From positions 30,963,556 through 31,027,555 of the forward strand of contig VZSR01001685.1 in the NCBI GenBank assembly GCA_013398615.1: a stretch of DNA of 64,000 bases, in the 5' to 3' direction. Under the pieces are notes generated by a model, which did no database searches, was not told the origin of the DNA, and saw only the letters and a program-made list of their open reading frames with translations. Below, piece after piece: positions 26,107-38,785 of this stretch (positions are counted from its first letter, which is position 1; the number at the start of each line of letters is the position of its first letter). The position numbers and the translations under genes are program-made. This DNA comes from Brachypodius melanocephalos. Its lineage: Eukaryota > Chordata > Aves > Passeriformes > Pycnonotidae.

Positions 26107-29100
26107 TTAATGTACTTGATGCACTTAGAGCTCTAAGTCTGATTTAACATCGAGTTTTGTACGGAAGAGATCTTGGGCAACATTCCATTTTCCGTCACCA
26201 TCCTTTAAAAGCGTAGAGAGGATACAGTAATAGGACATTTTCTGAGCTTTTTCACTTTACCTACCTTTTACTCTATGGCTGCATGCCTATGTGCACGTGT
26301 CAGAAGTTATATTAAGAGTTTTATGAGAAGTATTATAAAGAGTTAAAAAATAATTTATGTTTATGTAATTCTGAAACAGTTTTAGGGGTAGACATATCCA
26401 CTGTGTTAGAGAGAATCCAATCTCTCTCCAGCTTTGGAAAAGCAGATGAATTTGACTGTGAATACATTCCACTGCTTATTTTCCCTGGATCTTGAGGGAA
26501 AGAATTGGGATGTGTCAAAGAGTTCGGTCAGGAAGCCGAAAATTCAGGACCATTAATTTGCTGATGTAATAGGCAAACTGTATCTGCTAGTTCCAAACTT
26601 TGGAAGAGACCTTTAGGTTTCACTTTAGATATAATTTTATTATGCCATCACAACAATAATCTGAAACTTTGTCAATCTGAAAATTATTTTAAAAATAAAC
26701 TATATCTTTGTGCAAAAATAAAATAAAGGCATTGTTTACAGGAAAGCATTTCAGTGAGTCACAGTAAATTTCAGCATTTGTACTTCAGAGTGGGTAAAAT
26801 ATGCATTAAGAAACACTAGCCCTGGAAACTATTAGACTGCGTTTGTTTTTATTATTTCTTTTATTTTACTCTTAGGTTTGTATGGGTCACTCCAATGCTT
26901 CACCTTCAAACAGCTGAGAAAATACCCACTGATATCACACATGCAAGAGAATCTGGAGATCCCTTGTACTTGTAAATGAAAGGACATATGCTGAGCCCAG
27001 AGAACTTACAGTAGTTACACCAGCTAAGGATTTTCCTCCAACTGTTCAAGAGGAAATTAGATTTGAACAAGATTATGATGAGAGTATTCATTTTTCTGCA
27101 TGGCTCATTGCATACTAACACATTAACTAAGAATACAAAGTAGTATAACACTCTAAAAATGACTGTGGCAATCAATATTTTTACATTTGTCTGGAAAAAA
27201 GGAATGCAAAGTGAAGCAGAAAGTGAGTGAAAGCTATTATGTCAATTCATTCACCTACTAATGAATATATATGAGGATTGCTTGCAGCTATGCCTTATGA
27301 AAGCACAAGTATTTACAATAGATTCTCAGAGCTGTCACAACCTAGTCACAATAAAACTACTCAATTTAGCATTTTTTAATACATTGTAAGCATTATAAGA
27401 AGAGTCTCGTTAAAAAGAAACATATTAAATTACTAATAATTACATCTCTTTCTTTCACTGTATGTGCATACGGCTATTTCCTTCATATTCTCTTTAAGTT
27501 AATCTGTAAATTGAATTTAAGGAACTCAATTGTATCTCAGAATAGGTCTCAGAAATCACTGTTTCAAAGGTACTGACCACAGAGATCAGAAAAAAAATTC
27601 TTAATATTTAATTTGAACTTTCTAGTAGTCTATTGCACTGAGTGTTATAACAAGATAATGCTAAAATATAGTCACTGACCCAAGAGACCTGCAAAATAAA
27701 TAGATAACCAATCCAAAAAACTTCTGATGTGACAGCAGACAGGAAATATAGGCAAGTGTTGGGCAGGGGGATTTGGTAGTGACTTCAGTGGGATTTTTTC
27801 CCACCTGAAGTTTCTTGTAGGTATAAGGATTGGGTTGATGTGCCATTGTGTACATGGACCTTTTAAGAATCAGAGGGCTTGTATCAAAATCATAAGACTA
27901 ATGAAGCATGAAGAATAAAGAAAATTCTGGCTAAATTTTGGAAAAATATTAGTGTAAAAAAAGAAATTTCCAATCCTGACCAAACTTATTTAAAAGCTGA
28001 AGAAACAAAATTTAAATCTCAATTAGTTCAATGGATTATAAGAAAATAGTTATTCTGGAAATTTATAAATTCAAATATTTGTAAGTAGTACCTAAGTACA
28101 TGAAGATACAATAATTTTCTCTTCAAATTGCTGCATTTGTCTTGTTACCAAACTACACCTGATTACAGCTCTGTTGTAGGGATCCAATAAACAATTCAAG
28201 CATGTGTTTAACATTAAAAACTTTGGCTACTCTAAAACTGTAACAAATGTTTACCTGTCTCCTTGGAGCAATAAAAAAAATGAACTTGGGTTTTGAAAAT
28301 TATTTCCTTCCTCCTCGATCATTATGATATTAATAGTTTTTATTAATTCCATGAGCAGCATTTAAAAGATTGGGAGGAAGAGTATTTTAGGGGGAAAAAA
28401 GTAAAAATAAAGGGCCAAGCAAGCAAGCAAAATTGTTCAGAATTATTTATATGGTGAATTAAATCTTATGTGACGATCCACTAAAGCAGTGATTACATTT
28501 ATTTTAAATTTGTATTACAACATTAAATTTAAATATGATAGTTACTTGAACAAAATTCAATTTCTTTCTCACCAATATGATTAGAAACTAATTTTGCTAT
28601 AACAACATTTTCTTTTTTTTTAGTTTATTTCCCTCGACTAGCATTGCAGTGACCTACATGCAGTCAGTGTTTTCACCTCCTGGCTTAAGCCAGTGACTTC
28701 CCTGTTTTGGTTCATTCATTGTCTCTGGTACTTCATGGAGTCACTGTGGATATTGAGTAGAGGACAGGATTTGTATTGTCTGTTGTGACATTAGCATCCA
28801 AAATGTGTCTTTGACAAATCAATTAAATCAATTTTTTCTATTGTTTAATAAAGTTGATAATGAATCATCTTAAATCAATACTGTTGTTTCTATATCATGA
28901 AACTACAGCATCAGTTTTAATAAGGCAACTTTTTTCAGAGCTTGAAGTTTCTATTTCTATCAACTTATAGATGTTAACTCATCCTGTAAATCCTGAAGAA
29001 CAGTCTCTGTAGAGGCTTAATTTAGAGGCTAGAAGATAGGTGAAGATTAGCAGGAAATTGCATATCTGTTAGTTTCCAAAATCCACAGGTGTTGAAAGCC

Positions 29101-30352
29101 TCAGTTCTCCAACATGTTTTTAAGCAGGCTTCCCATCTTCCCATAAGGAATGTGTGGGTTTTTCCCAGTTCAGTGGCATTGTCCAGTGTGCTACAGGCAA
29201 TGCACTTCAAGAGGTCAGACCAGTGTGTTCAGGTTTGAGCAGGGATTCAGTGTTTCCTCTCTCCAAATAAGTGTGCCATGTAGTCAATACAGAAACAACC
29301 TAGAGCAAGGAGGCTTTGCAATTAGATATTTCAGTTAAATACTCCAGATTAGATTAACCTTCTGGAAAATAATTCCAGTTGTCATGGAAAAGTTAGCTGT
29401 GCAGGGAAAGGACTATCTTTTGCATCATCTAAATTTAAATGAAGTGCTAGAAATAAAAAAAAAAAAAAAGAAGTTTTACTGCCTAGAATTGGATATTCAG
29501 TCCTTGTTTTGTATTCAGTGTAGGACAGTTTCTGGAACCGTTCTCAAAGACAGGGAGGCATTTGCTGACTGCACTAAGGTGACTCATGCAATACAGTACC
29601 AGAGTTTTACATCAGTAAGTACAAGTAGTGACCCATAGACATCTGTAAGCTGTAAGGGAGTCAGTTCTCCAAAAACAAGAGTATTTTCCATTCTTTCATT
29701 CCCTGAACCAGGTCCAAAGGTACTGAAGAGGCCAATGAAGAATAAATGTCACCCAGATGACACGTAGCTGGAGTGATGAGTTCTTAGGGGACCAATATCA
29801 AGAACTCCTTGACAGAAGACAATCACTACAGTTTATCTGCATAATGTAGGATTTCTCCCCTCATGTAATCTCACTTTCTGTATAGCTCTTGCCTCCAGCA
29901 CAGCACTGCAATGTTTCTGTTGAATTCAGACTATCAAAACATTAAAAATCCATGTTCGGTGTGGCATTCTGCCATTTATCTTAAATATACCCTGATGTTT
30001 CATATTATTAAGTGTTGTTCTGTGATTATCAATGATAAAAAATCAAGCTGGGAGAAGAAAAACACATTCTTTGTTTCTGTTTGAGACCTTGGAATAACTA
30101 GAGCAATCTATCCAATAATATTTTGATGACAACATACACTGCCAAAGTTGGACCATGTCGTTATATTCAAATCATATATTTTAGTTTTATCCTGGTCTGA
30201 AACTTAAAGAACCATTTTTTTTTTCCAAAATTGCTTTACAAAATATATTGAAAGTAGAAAGTAATAAGGGCATTTAGAAAGACAGCAAATGTATTCTGCA
30301 GTTGGTTTAATCATCTGAAGTTGAGAGATACAGAGTGTTGGTTTAATTCCAG

Positions 30353-30824
30353 TGGGGAACAAAGCCCACAGAGCCACTCACTTCTGCTGCTTCAGCAAGC
30401 AAAGTAACTTCTTCAAATTCTTTCACCACTTCCCATGGGCAGGCAGGTGTCCAGGCATCTCCAGGAAATCTGGCCTTCATCATGTCTCTTGGTTACTTGG
30501 GAAGACAAATGTCATCACTCTGAACTTCCCCTTACCACCCTTCCTTCTTGTTCCCCAAGCATCACATGATGAACATGGCACAATACGATCTGGAATACCC
30601 CTTGGCTCAGTTGGGGTCAGCCATCCTAGCTGCATCCCCTCCCAAAACTCTGTGCATCCCCAGCCTCCTCAGCAGTGTGGTGGGATGAGAAGGCCTTGCT
30701 GCTGTGTAAGCACTGCTCAGCTAAAACATCCCTGACTGGCCAACACTGGTTCAGCAATTCTGAAATGCAGCCCCATGCCACCTGCTATGAAAAAAGGAAG
30801 CCCATTCCCACCAAACCCAGTACA
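30353..30824 (+). mobile_element. Avian endogenous-retrovirus LTR-like element, degraded
   Basis: I recognise this tract as an avian interspersed LTR-type repeat. It has the characteristic GC-richer segment around 30580-30690 (a ggtcag/tcctagctgcatcccctccca-type core), then a 'gccttgctgctgtgtaagcactgctcagc' type block, and an end in ...CCCAGTACA. It begins TGGGGAAC and ends in CA. The 4 bases CCAG flank both sides (30349-30352 and 30825-30828), which may be what remains of a target duplication. Relative to the family as I remember it, short internal segments are missing. A 127-codon reading frame across it is a by-product with no viral protein similarity that I can see. Exact family and edges are inference. 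Confidence 0.6.
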
Positions 30825-33800
30825 CCAGCTCATCATTCTCTTTTACAAAAAGTCAATGCTCTGCTACCTCAGAATGCCTATCTATTAAAAAAAGTTGATA
30901 ACAATTATTCTGTAGTTAATGAGGAACTAGTAAATATAGTTTAAAAATACTTAGAACAAAGAAGTTATGATAGTGTAAGTAACAGAATACAGTGTTATCA
31001 TGTGCCTGCTTATGTGTTAAAGAATTTCAAGGTGTTGAACCAGATCATGAGGTTTAATAGAAGGAAATCCTCCCATCTAACGTGTCTGAAAGAAACAAGA
31101 GCCCAATCAAAGCAGCCTCCACCAAAACAATATATGTCATCCAAAAGCTCCCACATTTTCTCAGTTAATGGCAGAGAATATAATTCCAAATTAATTCCTA
31201 AAATCAATTACCTTACAGTTATGGATAACATATTTAATTTTTGTTTCATTTTTCTTTGCAGCTTTGTGATATTAATTTTTATATTTGGTTATAGTTACTA
31301 TTACTTATGCAGAAAAATGAAAAAAAAATGGAAAATATGTTTGGATACGTATCCCTTGAACATGCTGTGCTAAAGTAAAGGATGGTCTGAATTGTTTTAC
31401 CCACCAAAAAAGGTTGCATTACTGGTTTTATTACTTCTCCTAGGTAAGGGATATATTAGATTCAACTAAATTAATGTCATTGCTGTATTTGTGCCACCGT
31501 GATGCACAATACTACTTGAAAAATAGCACACCTGCTACCAGGAAGAACGGGGTGCAGAGATTTAGTTCCATTTTGAAATGGAAATTATTTATCTTTAAAA
31601 TTAGTATAACACAGGAAAGCTACTAACAGCTGTAGCAGTGCAGTTGCTAAAGATTGTCAACATAATTTTCGTGTCAACAGAAAATTTTGTGTGCATGAGA
31701 ATTCAGAGCTCATGAGAGATTCTTGATTGACATCCTTAGAGACTAAAGTCTTCAGCTGGGAGAATTCACTTGACCATACTGGTTTTGTACTCCACTTATA
31801 TAACAGTATTAAAAAAAGACTGAAGAGCAGAAATATGCAGATATTCCAGGTGAAATTAACCTGTATGTTTAGGGGTGAAACAAATCTTGCTTTATTACTA
31901 CACTGCAGCAGAGGTAAAAAAAAGTCATTCACCACAGAAACTAGGTGGGAGTAAGGTCTTAAACGGTGATTTAAGCATAGTAAATCATCACCAGTGTCAG
32001 TTTCAGCTCACTACAATAAGAAGCAAGAAAAGCAGACAAGGAAAGTGAACAGGAAAAGCTATGTCTGGAATACACTACATGGAAATGCCTGACAAGTCAG
32101 ACTTTAATCTGGTGCAACGTCAATAGCTCAGGAATAATAATAAATTAAGAAGGTAGAGCTTAACCGTATAACAAAGCAAATTTCATTATATTTGTAGTCT
32201 CAGACTAGAGTAGTTTTAGATGTCACTACTGATCTAAATATATCAATGTAAAAACTGGGTAAGTCATAGCAGCACAATATCTGTATGTGGGTCAGCAGAA
32301 CAGGAAGCTATTTTAAGAGAGAAATTCAGCTTTAGAGAATTATATTTCAGTTTACCAGAGAAGAAATTATTGAGAGGATTCTGTTTGAAAGCGAAAACTT
32401 TGTAAGATTTTTCCTAAAAGCTTTACACATCTTGCATTTTTCCTCATTTGAAAAACTTGATTTACTAATTTTTTTGTCACTCAAACCGACTTTTGTGTTT
32501 TATTTGCACAGGTAAGAATAGTGATGGGATGCTCTGTTTGGATGTTCTGTGGTTTTTTACTTTACTTGAACCATTTGTTCCTTCATGAACTGCAAATTCA
32601 GTCAGCAGTTGTTTTCTACATTAAACAAAATTTAAAAGAAACATAAGCTATTCATAACCACCCCCATTCTTGTGCATTTACTACAGAGGGGATGAGTGGA
32701 AAGAATTTTGCCGTCTTGTGTAAGTCTGCGTTAACTGAAAGTTATTATTTTTCACATTAAACAATTACAGCTGGAAAAGACAATGTATGTTGGCTTGTAA
32801 GGATGCAAAACAACTTCCTGCTCTTTATAATTCCCCTTAATGTTTTATAAAATCACAGGATTTGTATTTTGGATCTACTGCTTAATTCAAAGTGTCTTAA
32901 GGTTAAGGAGTTTTATTTTAAATAATGAATGAATAAAAGTCATACTAGTTTTTATGTTATGATAATTAAATACCAATAACCTAAAATGTCCCAGCCATGC
33001 CATTTGACTATCTCATTAGAGGATTTTGGTTTCTACCAGACATTACTAAAAAGGCATAAGGAATTTTATCATGCTGATCTCATGGAGAACAGAACATGAA
33101 AGACCTATACATTTTTCTGTAATTATTTTATATAAATGCTCTTTCTTTGGAGAATTTTTTGTGAATCATCCAAGAGGATGTGTAAATCTAAACTTCTGGC
33201 CAAGTTTATTGAATTTATTTCCCAATCAGTGTCTCCTCTGAAGATACTTATGTAGTTTTAAACAAGATTTGTCATATTCAAAATATAGCTGGAAGACATT
33301 TCATGGGAATAATTGGGTTAAGTCAACCCATTTTTCTTTTCATTGTGTACCTTAGTTAGTTATACTGTAGCATATGAAATAGCACAGGTTTCTGCCTGCC
33401 TTCTGATGTCTGCAGAAGATTGGAAGATAAGAAAGTGGAACTCCTCCACCAAAAAGCCATTTTCAATTTTCATTAATTTTCAAAAGAAGAAAAAAGAAGA
33501 GAAAATCTCTAAAAGCACCATTCCTCAGTGAAACTGTGGCAGTTTTGTCCACGTAAGCATGCTTGAAGTTTTAAGATGCAAATATACTGCTGTCATTATA
33601 TTTAGAAGAAAACTTTAGTGATTCTGCTACCAATTTAAAATTTCATTTCTGTAGGTAACCAACAAAATGCTGCATTTGGACATGCTCCCACTGCCTTTTA
33701 TTTTTTTTTTTTTACATGGAAATGTGAATAACTGTGTATATCTATTAAAGTAAGAAAAGAACTCTCTGCAAAGTTTAATTTTTACTTTGGTGACTTTTCT

Positions 33801-35487
33801 AGGTGTTGATCCCATACTTTATAGGGTTGAAACATTAGTCAAGAAAAATATGTCTTTTGAAGGACTAACTGTAAGTGTTAGATAATTCAACACTTTGGAT
33901 AGAAAAAACTTGGAAGCAAAATATTATGCCATAGCTGGAAATCAGTAAACATTTACTGTTCCCATTTGACAGTGATTCAAAAGGGATCTTTCCAGACTCT
34001 AGAGACAGCAAGGAAGCCAAATGCTTTCACTGTTTCCAGGGACTAGAGCCCTGAACTGTTTATCTTTATTTTTAAATAATAATGTCAAACCCTGTGCTTG
34101 GTTCAAGTTAGAAGAACTCAGTTCCTGCCTGTCTCATGATACAAATGGTTATTATAATGTTAACTTGAGCAGAGTTATTTTCCCCTCCTCTTGAAGCTGT
34201 GGATAAAGGATTCATTAATGTGTCTTTCTTTCACTGATTTTGTTTCTTGTTCTTTTCCACATTAAGAGTAATTACTTTCCCACAACCTGGCCTCTTTTGA
34301 TGAGGACTACTGTTTTCCACATGTAAAAGGTTATTGATTTGACAAAAATGGTCTAATTTAGAAGTCTAAGAGTGCTGCACAGCTGGGAAGAAATTCTAAA
34401 ACTGGCCAAGTCATTCATCCTGCTCTTGGCAGTCACAAATGCAAAGCAAAGACTGATTTTTGATCTTGTTTTCCAGTCATTTTTATTTTCATGATTCTGC
34501 ATGGGTATAATATTAGGTATCAATTACAAATATATTTAAAATTTAGCACGTAGATTAGTATTACAATGTTAACTATCCACAGTACCTTTTCATGTTCAAA
34601 ATCTCACAACAACAAATTAATATTTATGGTTTTCCCAGACTGATGGACTTGTATGTTATATTATTTTTTGTGAGGTTCCCATATCAGTGGCCTCATTGAT
34701 GTCATTATGAATATTTTTGAAGGAAGATTAAAGTACTGCTTTGAATGAGTAAATGTGGCACAGTTTCTTCATCTCTGGTTTTAAATTTAAAAGTTGAAAT
34801 GTGTTCACTATTCTATTGCATAGCAATGAACCCTTGGAATAGCACAGTTAGCTCAAAGTGCCTCTTGGAAATTTAAAACATTTTCAAGTAATTGATGGTA
34901 TCAGAATATGGTCACTATGGAATTAAAAATACTCTGATCTGGGATCACTATTGTGATCTATTCTGATATAAGACAGATCTATGGAATTTTCTCATTCTAG
35001 TATTATAGTACCAATGCCTTTTTAAAATTGTATAAGATCAAACCACATAACACAGGTCATAGGAAAGCTGTGGATAAAATTATGAAAACATATGAATCCT
35101 TCTTTCAAGAGTGATTTAGAGAAGGTTATAACTGATATGTACATAAATGAAAACACTTCAATACACGTTTTGGAGGATATTCATGAGCAGCTGTTTAAGT
35201 CCTTCCTCTTTTAGAATTTGGCAGTTGGCTTTAAAAATAGTTAGGTGCCTGATAAGGCTCTAAGCATCTAACGTGTCTGAAATGATGTCCTTCAAAATCT
35301 GCCCATGAAAAATCAGTGAAACTGGAATCCAAAGGATAGATTAATCCTCAGTCTTGGTTAGAAATCAATAAATATACACTTTGACACACCATGTGGCATT
35401 TTCCCCGCTTCTTGGTCTCTCATCCTTCAGAGATGAATCTATAAACCTCATTTAGCACTGAAAGTAGTTCAAAAAGAAATGTGGTTA

Positions 35488-35510
35488 TTGTGATGTTCGG
35501 AACATCACAA
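35488..35510. repeat. 23-bp perfect palindrome
   Basis: TTGTGATGTTC, a central G, then GAACATCACAA: 11 of 11 pairs. Mixed sequence with a central CpG. Confidence 0.85.
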
Positions 35511-36217
35511 AGTTCTCAAATTATGCTGAGTGGGTTTCATTACAGGGAGCTTGGTGCCTTGATCTTGTATAGAAAGAATTAGCAAGTCTTAGCATGCTGG
35601 CTCTTGGGAAATGTAAATCAACTGATAGAACTGGGAAATAAAGTTAAATTCTAGCTTTCTTCTGGACCTAAGCAGCTATTTCAGTTCAGTGCCCCATTAA
35701 AATGAGATTCAGAGCTTCGGGAAAAAACACATTCATGTTTCATTGTACTACACAACTGTAACTGCAGAGCAGCCCAGCTACTGGGCATCAAGAAAAAAGT
35801 TATTCTTTATCAGTGTACTTGCTGTGTCTCTTCCTGATGACAGTTAGCATGGCATAAGGAATATATGGTTTCATCCAGAGGCAAGTGAGAAGCCCTGAAA
35901 CCTTGGCTATGGGTTTAGAATGATCAGCTGGCAAGAAGACTCCTAGGTTACAGATAGGCTGGTAACTGGAACTAGCCTGGCTGTGGTCTCAGATAGACTT
36001 ATGAACATGTATGTATACAAGTGTCTTTGAGGTCCAAATCTCCATTCCCAGAACTCCTTGTGACTTTTACATTATAGAAGAATGAAATTATTTTTAAAAA
36101 AGAAAGTAAGAGAAAAAACCCCACAGTGGTTGAATTAATGTGCTAGGGTTGACCAATCTTACCAAAATACTGGAAATCTAGCTTTTCATGGGGCTTATAC
36201 ATAACAACACACAGGTT

Positions 36218-36239
36218 AGATCTCTATCTTTAGAGATCT
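36218..36239. repeat. 9-bp perfect inverted repeat
   Basis: AGATCTCTA, 4-nt loop TCTT, TAGAGATCT. The length is within chance expectation for a window of this size. Confidence 0.7.
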
Positions 36240-37263
36240 CCAAGGTAGGTGTCTACATCTGCTCTCACAAGTCCAGGCCTTCACTGTAAGAATTGTAAAA
36301 AATGTTAGAATGAGATTAATCTGACCCATGTTAGATTACACAATAAGGAAGAACTGTGTTGTAAAGCACCTCTTTGTCTCCACTATCACAGAGAGGTTTT
36401 TGAATCAGCTTAGAAGTGGGCATCTTTTCCTGGGTTTTGAATACCACACTCTCCTTAGAAGGGAAATTAGCTGTTATGACTTCAGACCAAATTCAACAAT
36501 ACACTGGTGACAAGCACACCTATATATTCTTCAGTGCTTATTCTGGAAAAAAACCAAAAACTGCTCTCAAGAATTAGATTGGTACCTGCTTGTCTCCCAC
36601 AGCTGCTCCAAATCTAGCTGGTTGCCTAGATTGGACACACAGAACTTCCTCTCTGAGTGTTTTTGTGGTTGAGTCTAGTTAATCAGAATTACCTATATTC
36701 ACAAAGACCTAATATTTTAAAGAATTTAGGCTAATAAACCTGACTTTGACAGTAATTAGACTGTAGAGAATTCAGACTCCTTAATTAACTGACCACAAGG
36801 ACAATTCTGAAAAACCAGGAAGTGAGTAATGACAAGCAGCTGGGTATTGTAACTGAGGGTATCTGAATCTGAAAAATGACTGGCCAGATGCCAAGCTAGG
36901 TTTTATTCCTTAGCTACCTATGTAATTTTTCACTGTCTTCTTTTTCATCTCTTGGGTAGGTGACTGCCCATCAGCTTGGTTGTGAAAAGAATTCCAGTGC
37001 AAAGTCTATTCATGCACAAGGCTGAATATTAGCAGTGATGGGAAGACCCTGGCCTTTTAGGAATTGCAGGAATAAACCTTCAGTAACTGTCTGTCTTTGA
37101 ACTACTGCCCTTGGATGTCATCTTGCTTGGGCAATCTCATGCATTGATAATTTCACTTTTCTGTGATAACCTGGTGAACCAATGGATTTTTCAGGCATGG
37201 TTTGCTAGGCTTAAAAACTACATTTTCAATAATACCATTGATGTAAAGCAACTATACTTTGTT

Positions 37264-37282
37264 AATGCTTTTTAAAAGCATT
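37264..37282. repeat. 19-bp perfect palindrome
   Basis: AATGCTTTT, a central T, AAAAGCATT. Nine pairs; it could be chance. Confidence 0.7.
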
Positions 37283-37379
37283 GTTTGCTTATGTCTCTTT
37301 AGTAACTACCTATTCCACTGCTACTAAAAATCCTTTCAACTTTTGTTTGAAGCACTTATAGTTTGACATTACCAATATG

Positions 37380-37720
37380 CTGCAGTATCTGCTAACTTAT
37401 GTGTTGCTGCATTTTGTGATGGTAAAGTGAAACATACAATTTAATTATTCAGGCTCAGTTTGTCAAGAAAACAAGCACGTTATGCATCCATAAATGATTG
37501 CATCCCACATCAGAAGTAACCTGACAGAAAGCTGTGCTTGTGTACTGTACTGAGTCTGTGTGTGTGAAAAGACAAAATAATTGCTCTGGGGAGTACCGAA
37601 CATGTTCAAAAGCTTAATTCATTAGTATTGCAACTACCATACAAGAATGTCAACAAAGGCAGACGTTCCTACCACTATTAAATTCCATATGTTTCAGAAC
37701 TGATCATAACATGACAAGGG
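37380..37720. other. Possible conserved non-coding element
   Basis: Mixed-complexity sequence with octamer- and homeodomain-like words (ATGCATCCATAAATGATTGC near 37483-37502, TTAATTATT near 37441, TTAATTCATTAG near 37614). No repeat or gene recognised. Confidence 0.2.
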
Positions 37721-38439
37721 GAGAGGTAAGACTATACGTCAATTTATTTCAGTTTAGGTCTGTGACTACACAGAAACTTATTTTAGATATCTTACACTGT
37801 ATGTTCAGTTGTCTTTTACTGTATTCAGTCTCATTTTTGCAGGTTTATTATGATTGAACAGTTAAAGTTTGAGTTAATATGTTCTGCAGAAATCATCAAT
37901 ATTTTTTTGAATCTAGGCCACCACAATTCATCTTAGCTTCTAATATAAGGTGTTTTGGCATGTGGTTATTTGTACCCATGAAGGAAAGCCCCAGGACACT
38001 ACAACAAGATAAATTAACTTCCCTAAGTCTGTTCTGACCAAACAGATTTACATTCAGGTTTCTTGGTGAACAGTTTATATATTCTGCATTGAAGACGAAA
38101 AACAGGTTTTGTGCCTGACTGCTTGATTATGCTGAAAATGACTGACATTTAATAATAGGTTTGTAAGGATCTAAATCATGGAAGTTTCACTTTGATTTTT
38201 GAGCAGTTTTCTTGGGGTTTTTTTCCTGTCCTCTTGCATGAGTGTGTACATCATTCTATTTTTTGTACACATTCACAGTAGGAAAGTACAATATTCTTTT
38301 TTCTGTGACTGGCTGCATTGAAACACCAAGTGAGGTGAGAGATGCTGTTACTCCACATCAGTGATATGGGTCAGTTCCCTGTTAGACACTAATCCCATTG
38401 CTGTGATGAGGTTCAGCTCTTCAACCCTTGTGTGCCCTA

Positions 38440-38445
38440 AGCCTT
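38440..38445. repeat. Left target-site duplication of the solo LTR
   Basis: AGCCTT directly abuts the LTR's TGTTGC edge on the plus strand and is matched exactly by 38780-38785. Confidence 0.8.
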
Positions 38446-38526
38446 TGTTGCACTATTTGTGCAGCATTCGTGAAGTTTGGAAAGGATGAGGCAGGACAGG
38501 TCCAGGGTCAGCATGCAAGAATTCTC

Positions 38527-38532
38527 TTTATT
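38527..38532 (-). terminator. Polyadenylation signal of the solo LTR
   Basis: AATAAA on the minus strand, about 20 bases downstream of the LTR TATA box. Avian alpharetrovirus LTRs place the signal near the cap site in the same way. Confidence 0.55.
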
Positions 38533-38550
38533 CAAATTTTCTGACTCCAT

Positions 38551-38557
38551 TTATATA
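38551..38557 (-). promoter_or_regulatory. TATA box of the solo LTR
   Basis: TATATAA on the minus strand, with CCAAT boxes on its upstream side at 38580-38584 and 38612-38616. This is a complete core-promoter layout inside U3. Whether it is still active cannot be told from sequence. Confidence 0.6.
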
Positions 38558-38779
38558 CACTGTACATAAGTGGCCAAGTATTGGCCAAAAGCAGATCATC
38601 CCATCGCTCGGATTGGTGATCATTTCAATCACTCAAATGTTCTCTCATTACAAAGGAATGTAAACATTTTCTTATTTACATGAAAAGGCTTGGGAACTCA
38701 GCTCAGAGTTCCAAAACATCAGAAGACTTTAACTTTAATATTAGAATGCAAGTCTAAGACATAGAAAAGCAGAGTGACA

Positions 38780-38785
38780 AGCCTT
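38780..38785. repeat. Right target-site duplication of the solo LTR
   Basis: AGCCTT directly follows the LTR's GTGACA edge and matches 38440-38445 in all six bases. Confidence 0.8.

Larger units (their letters stand above)
17798..30352. other. Unique sequence, no gene seen
   Basis: About 12.5 kb of AT-rich DNA with one weak CR1 remnant (20.1 kb), an A-run tract (21.9 kb) and small duplications. A donor-like GTGAGT at 22867 and an acceptor-like TTCTTTTGCAG ending at 23121 occur in the same orientation, but no exon can be defined. The rest holds nothing I recognise. Confidence 0.55.
30825..38439. other. Unique sequence, no gene seen
   Basis: The 123-codon frame at 31002-31373 encodes a hydrophobic stretch near its C-terminus, made of AT-rich codons (Phe/Ile/Tyr). 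It has no recognisable homologue and is probably chance. Palindromes at 35488 and 36218 are listed separately. Confidence 0.55.
38446..38779 (-). mobile_element. Solo LTR of an avian ERVK/alpharetrovirus-like endogenous retrovirus
   Basis: This is a 334-bp long terminal repeat read on the minus strand, starting TGTCAC and ending GCAACA, the TG...CA edges expected of retroviral DNA. Both sides carry the same 6 bases, AGCCTT (38440-38445 and 38780-38785), a perfect target-site duplication of the length made by alpharetrovirus/ERVK integrases. Read on the minus strand it has two CCAAT boxes (38612-38616 and 38580-38584), a TATA box TATATAA (38551-38557) and, about 20 bases further on, a polyadenylation signal AATAAA (38527-38532). 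That TATA then AATAAA spacing resembles avian leukosis-type LTRs. No primer-binding site, gag, pol or env follows, so the provirus was lost by LTR-LTR recombination, leaving a solo LTR. The family assignment is inference; the edges and duplication are seen directly. Confidence 0.85.

Noticed and set aside
30352..30735. 127-codon frame
   Set aside because: Lies within the LTR-like repeat and shows no protein family features.
31002..31373. 123-codon frame with a hydrophobic C-terminal segment
   Set aside because: The hydrophobic stretch is what AT-rich DNA encodes by chance (Phe, Ile, Tyr, Leu); no homologue or splice context.
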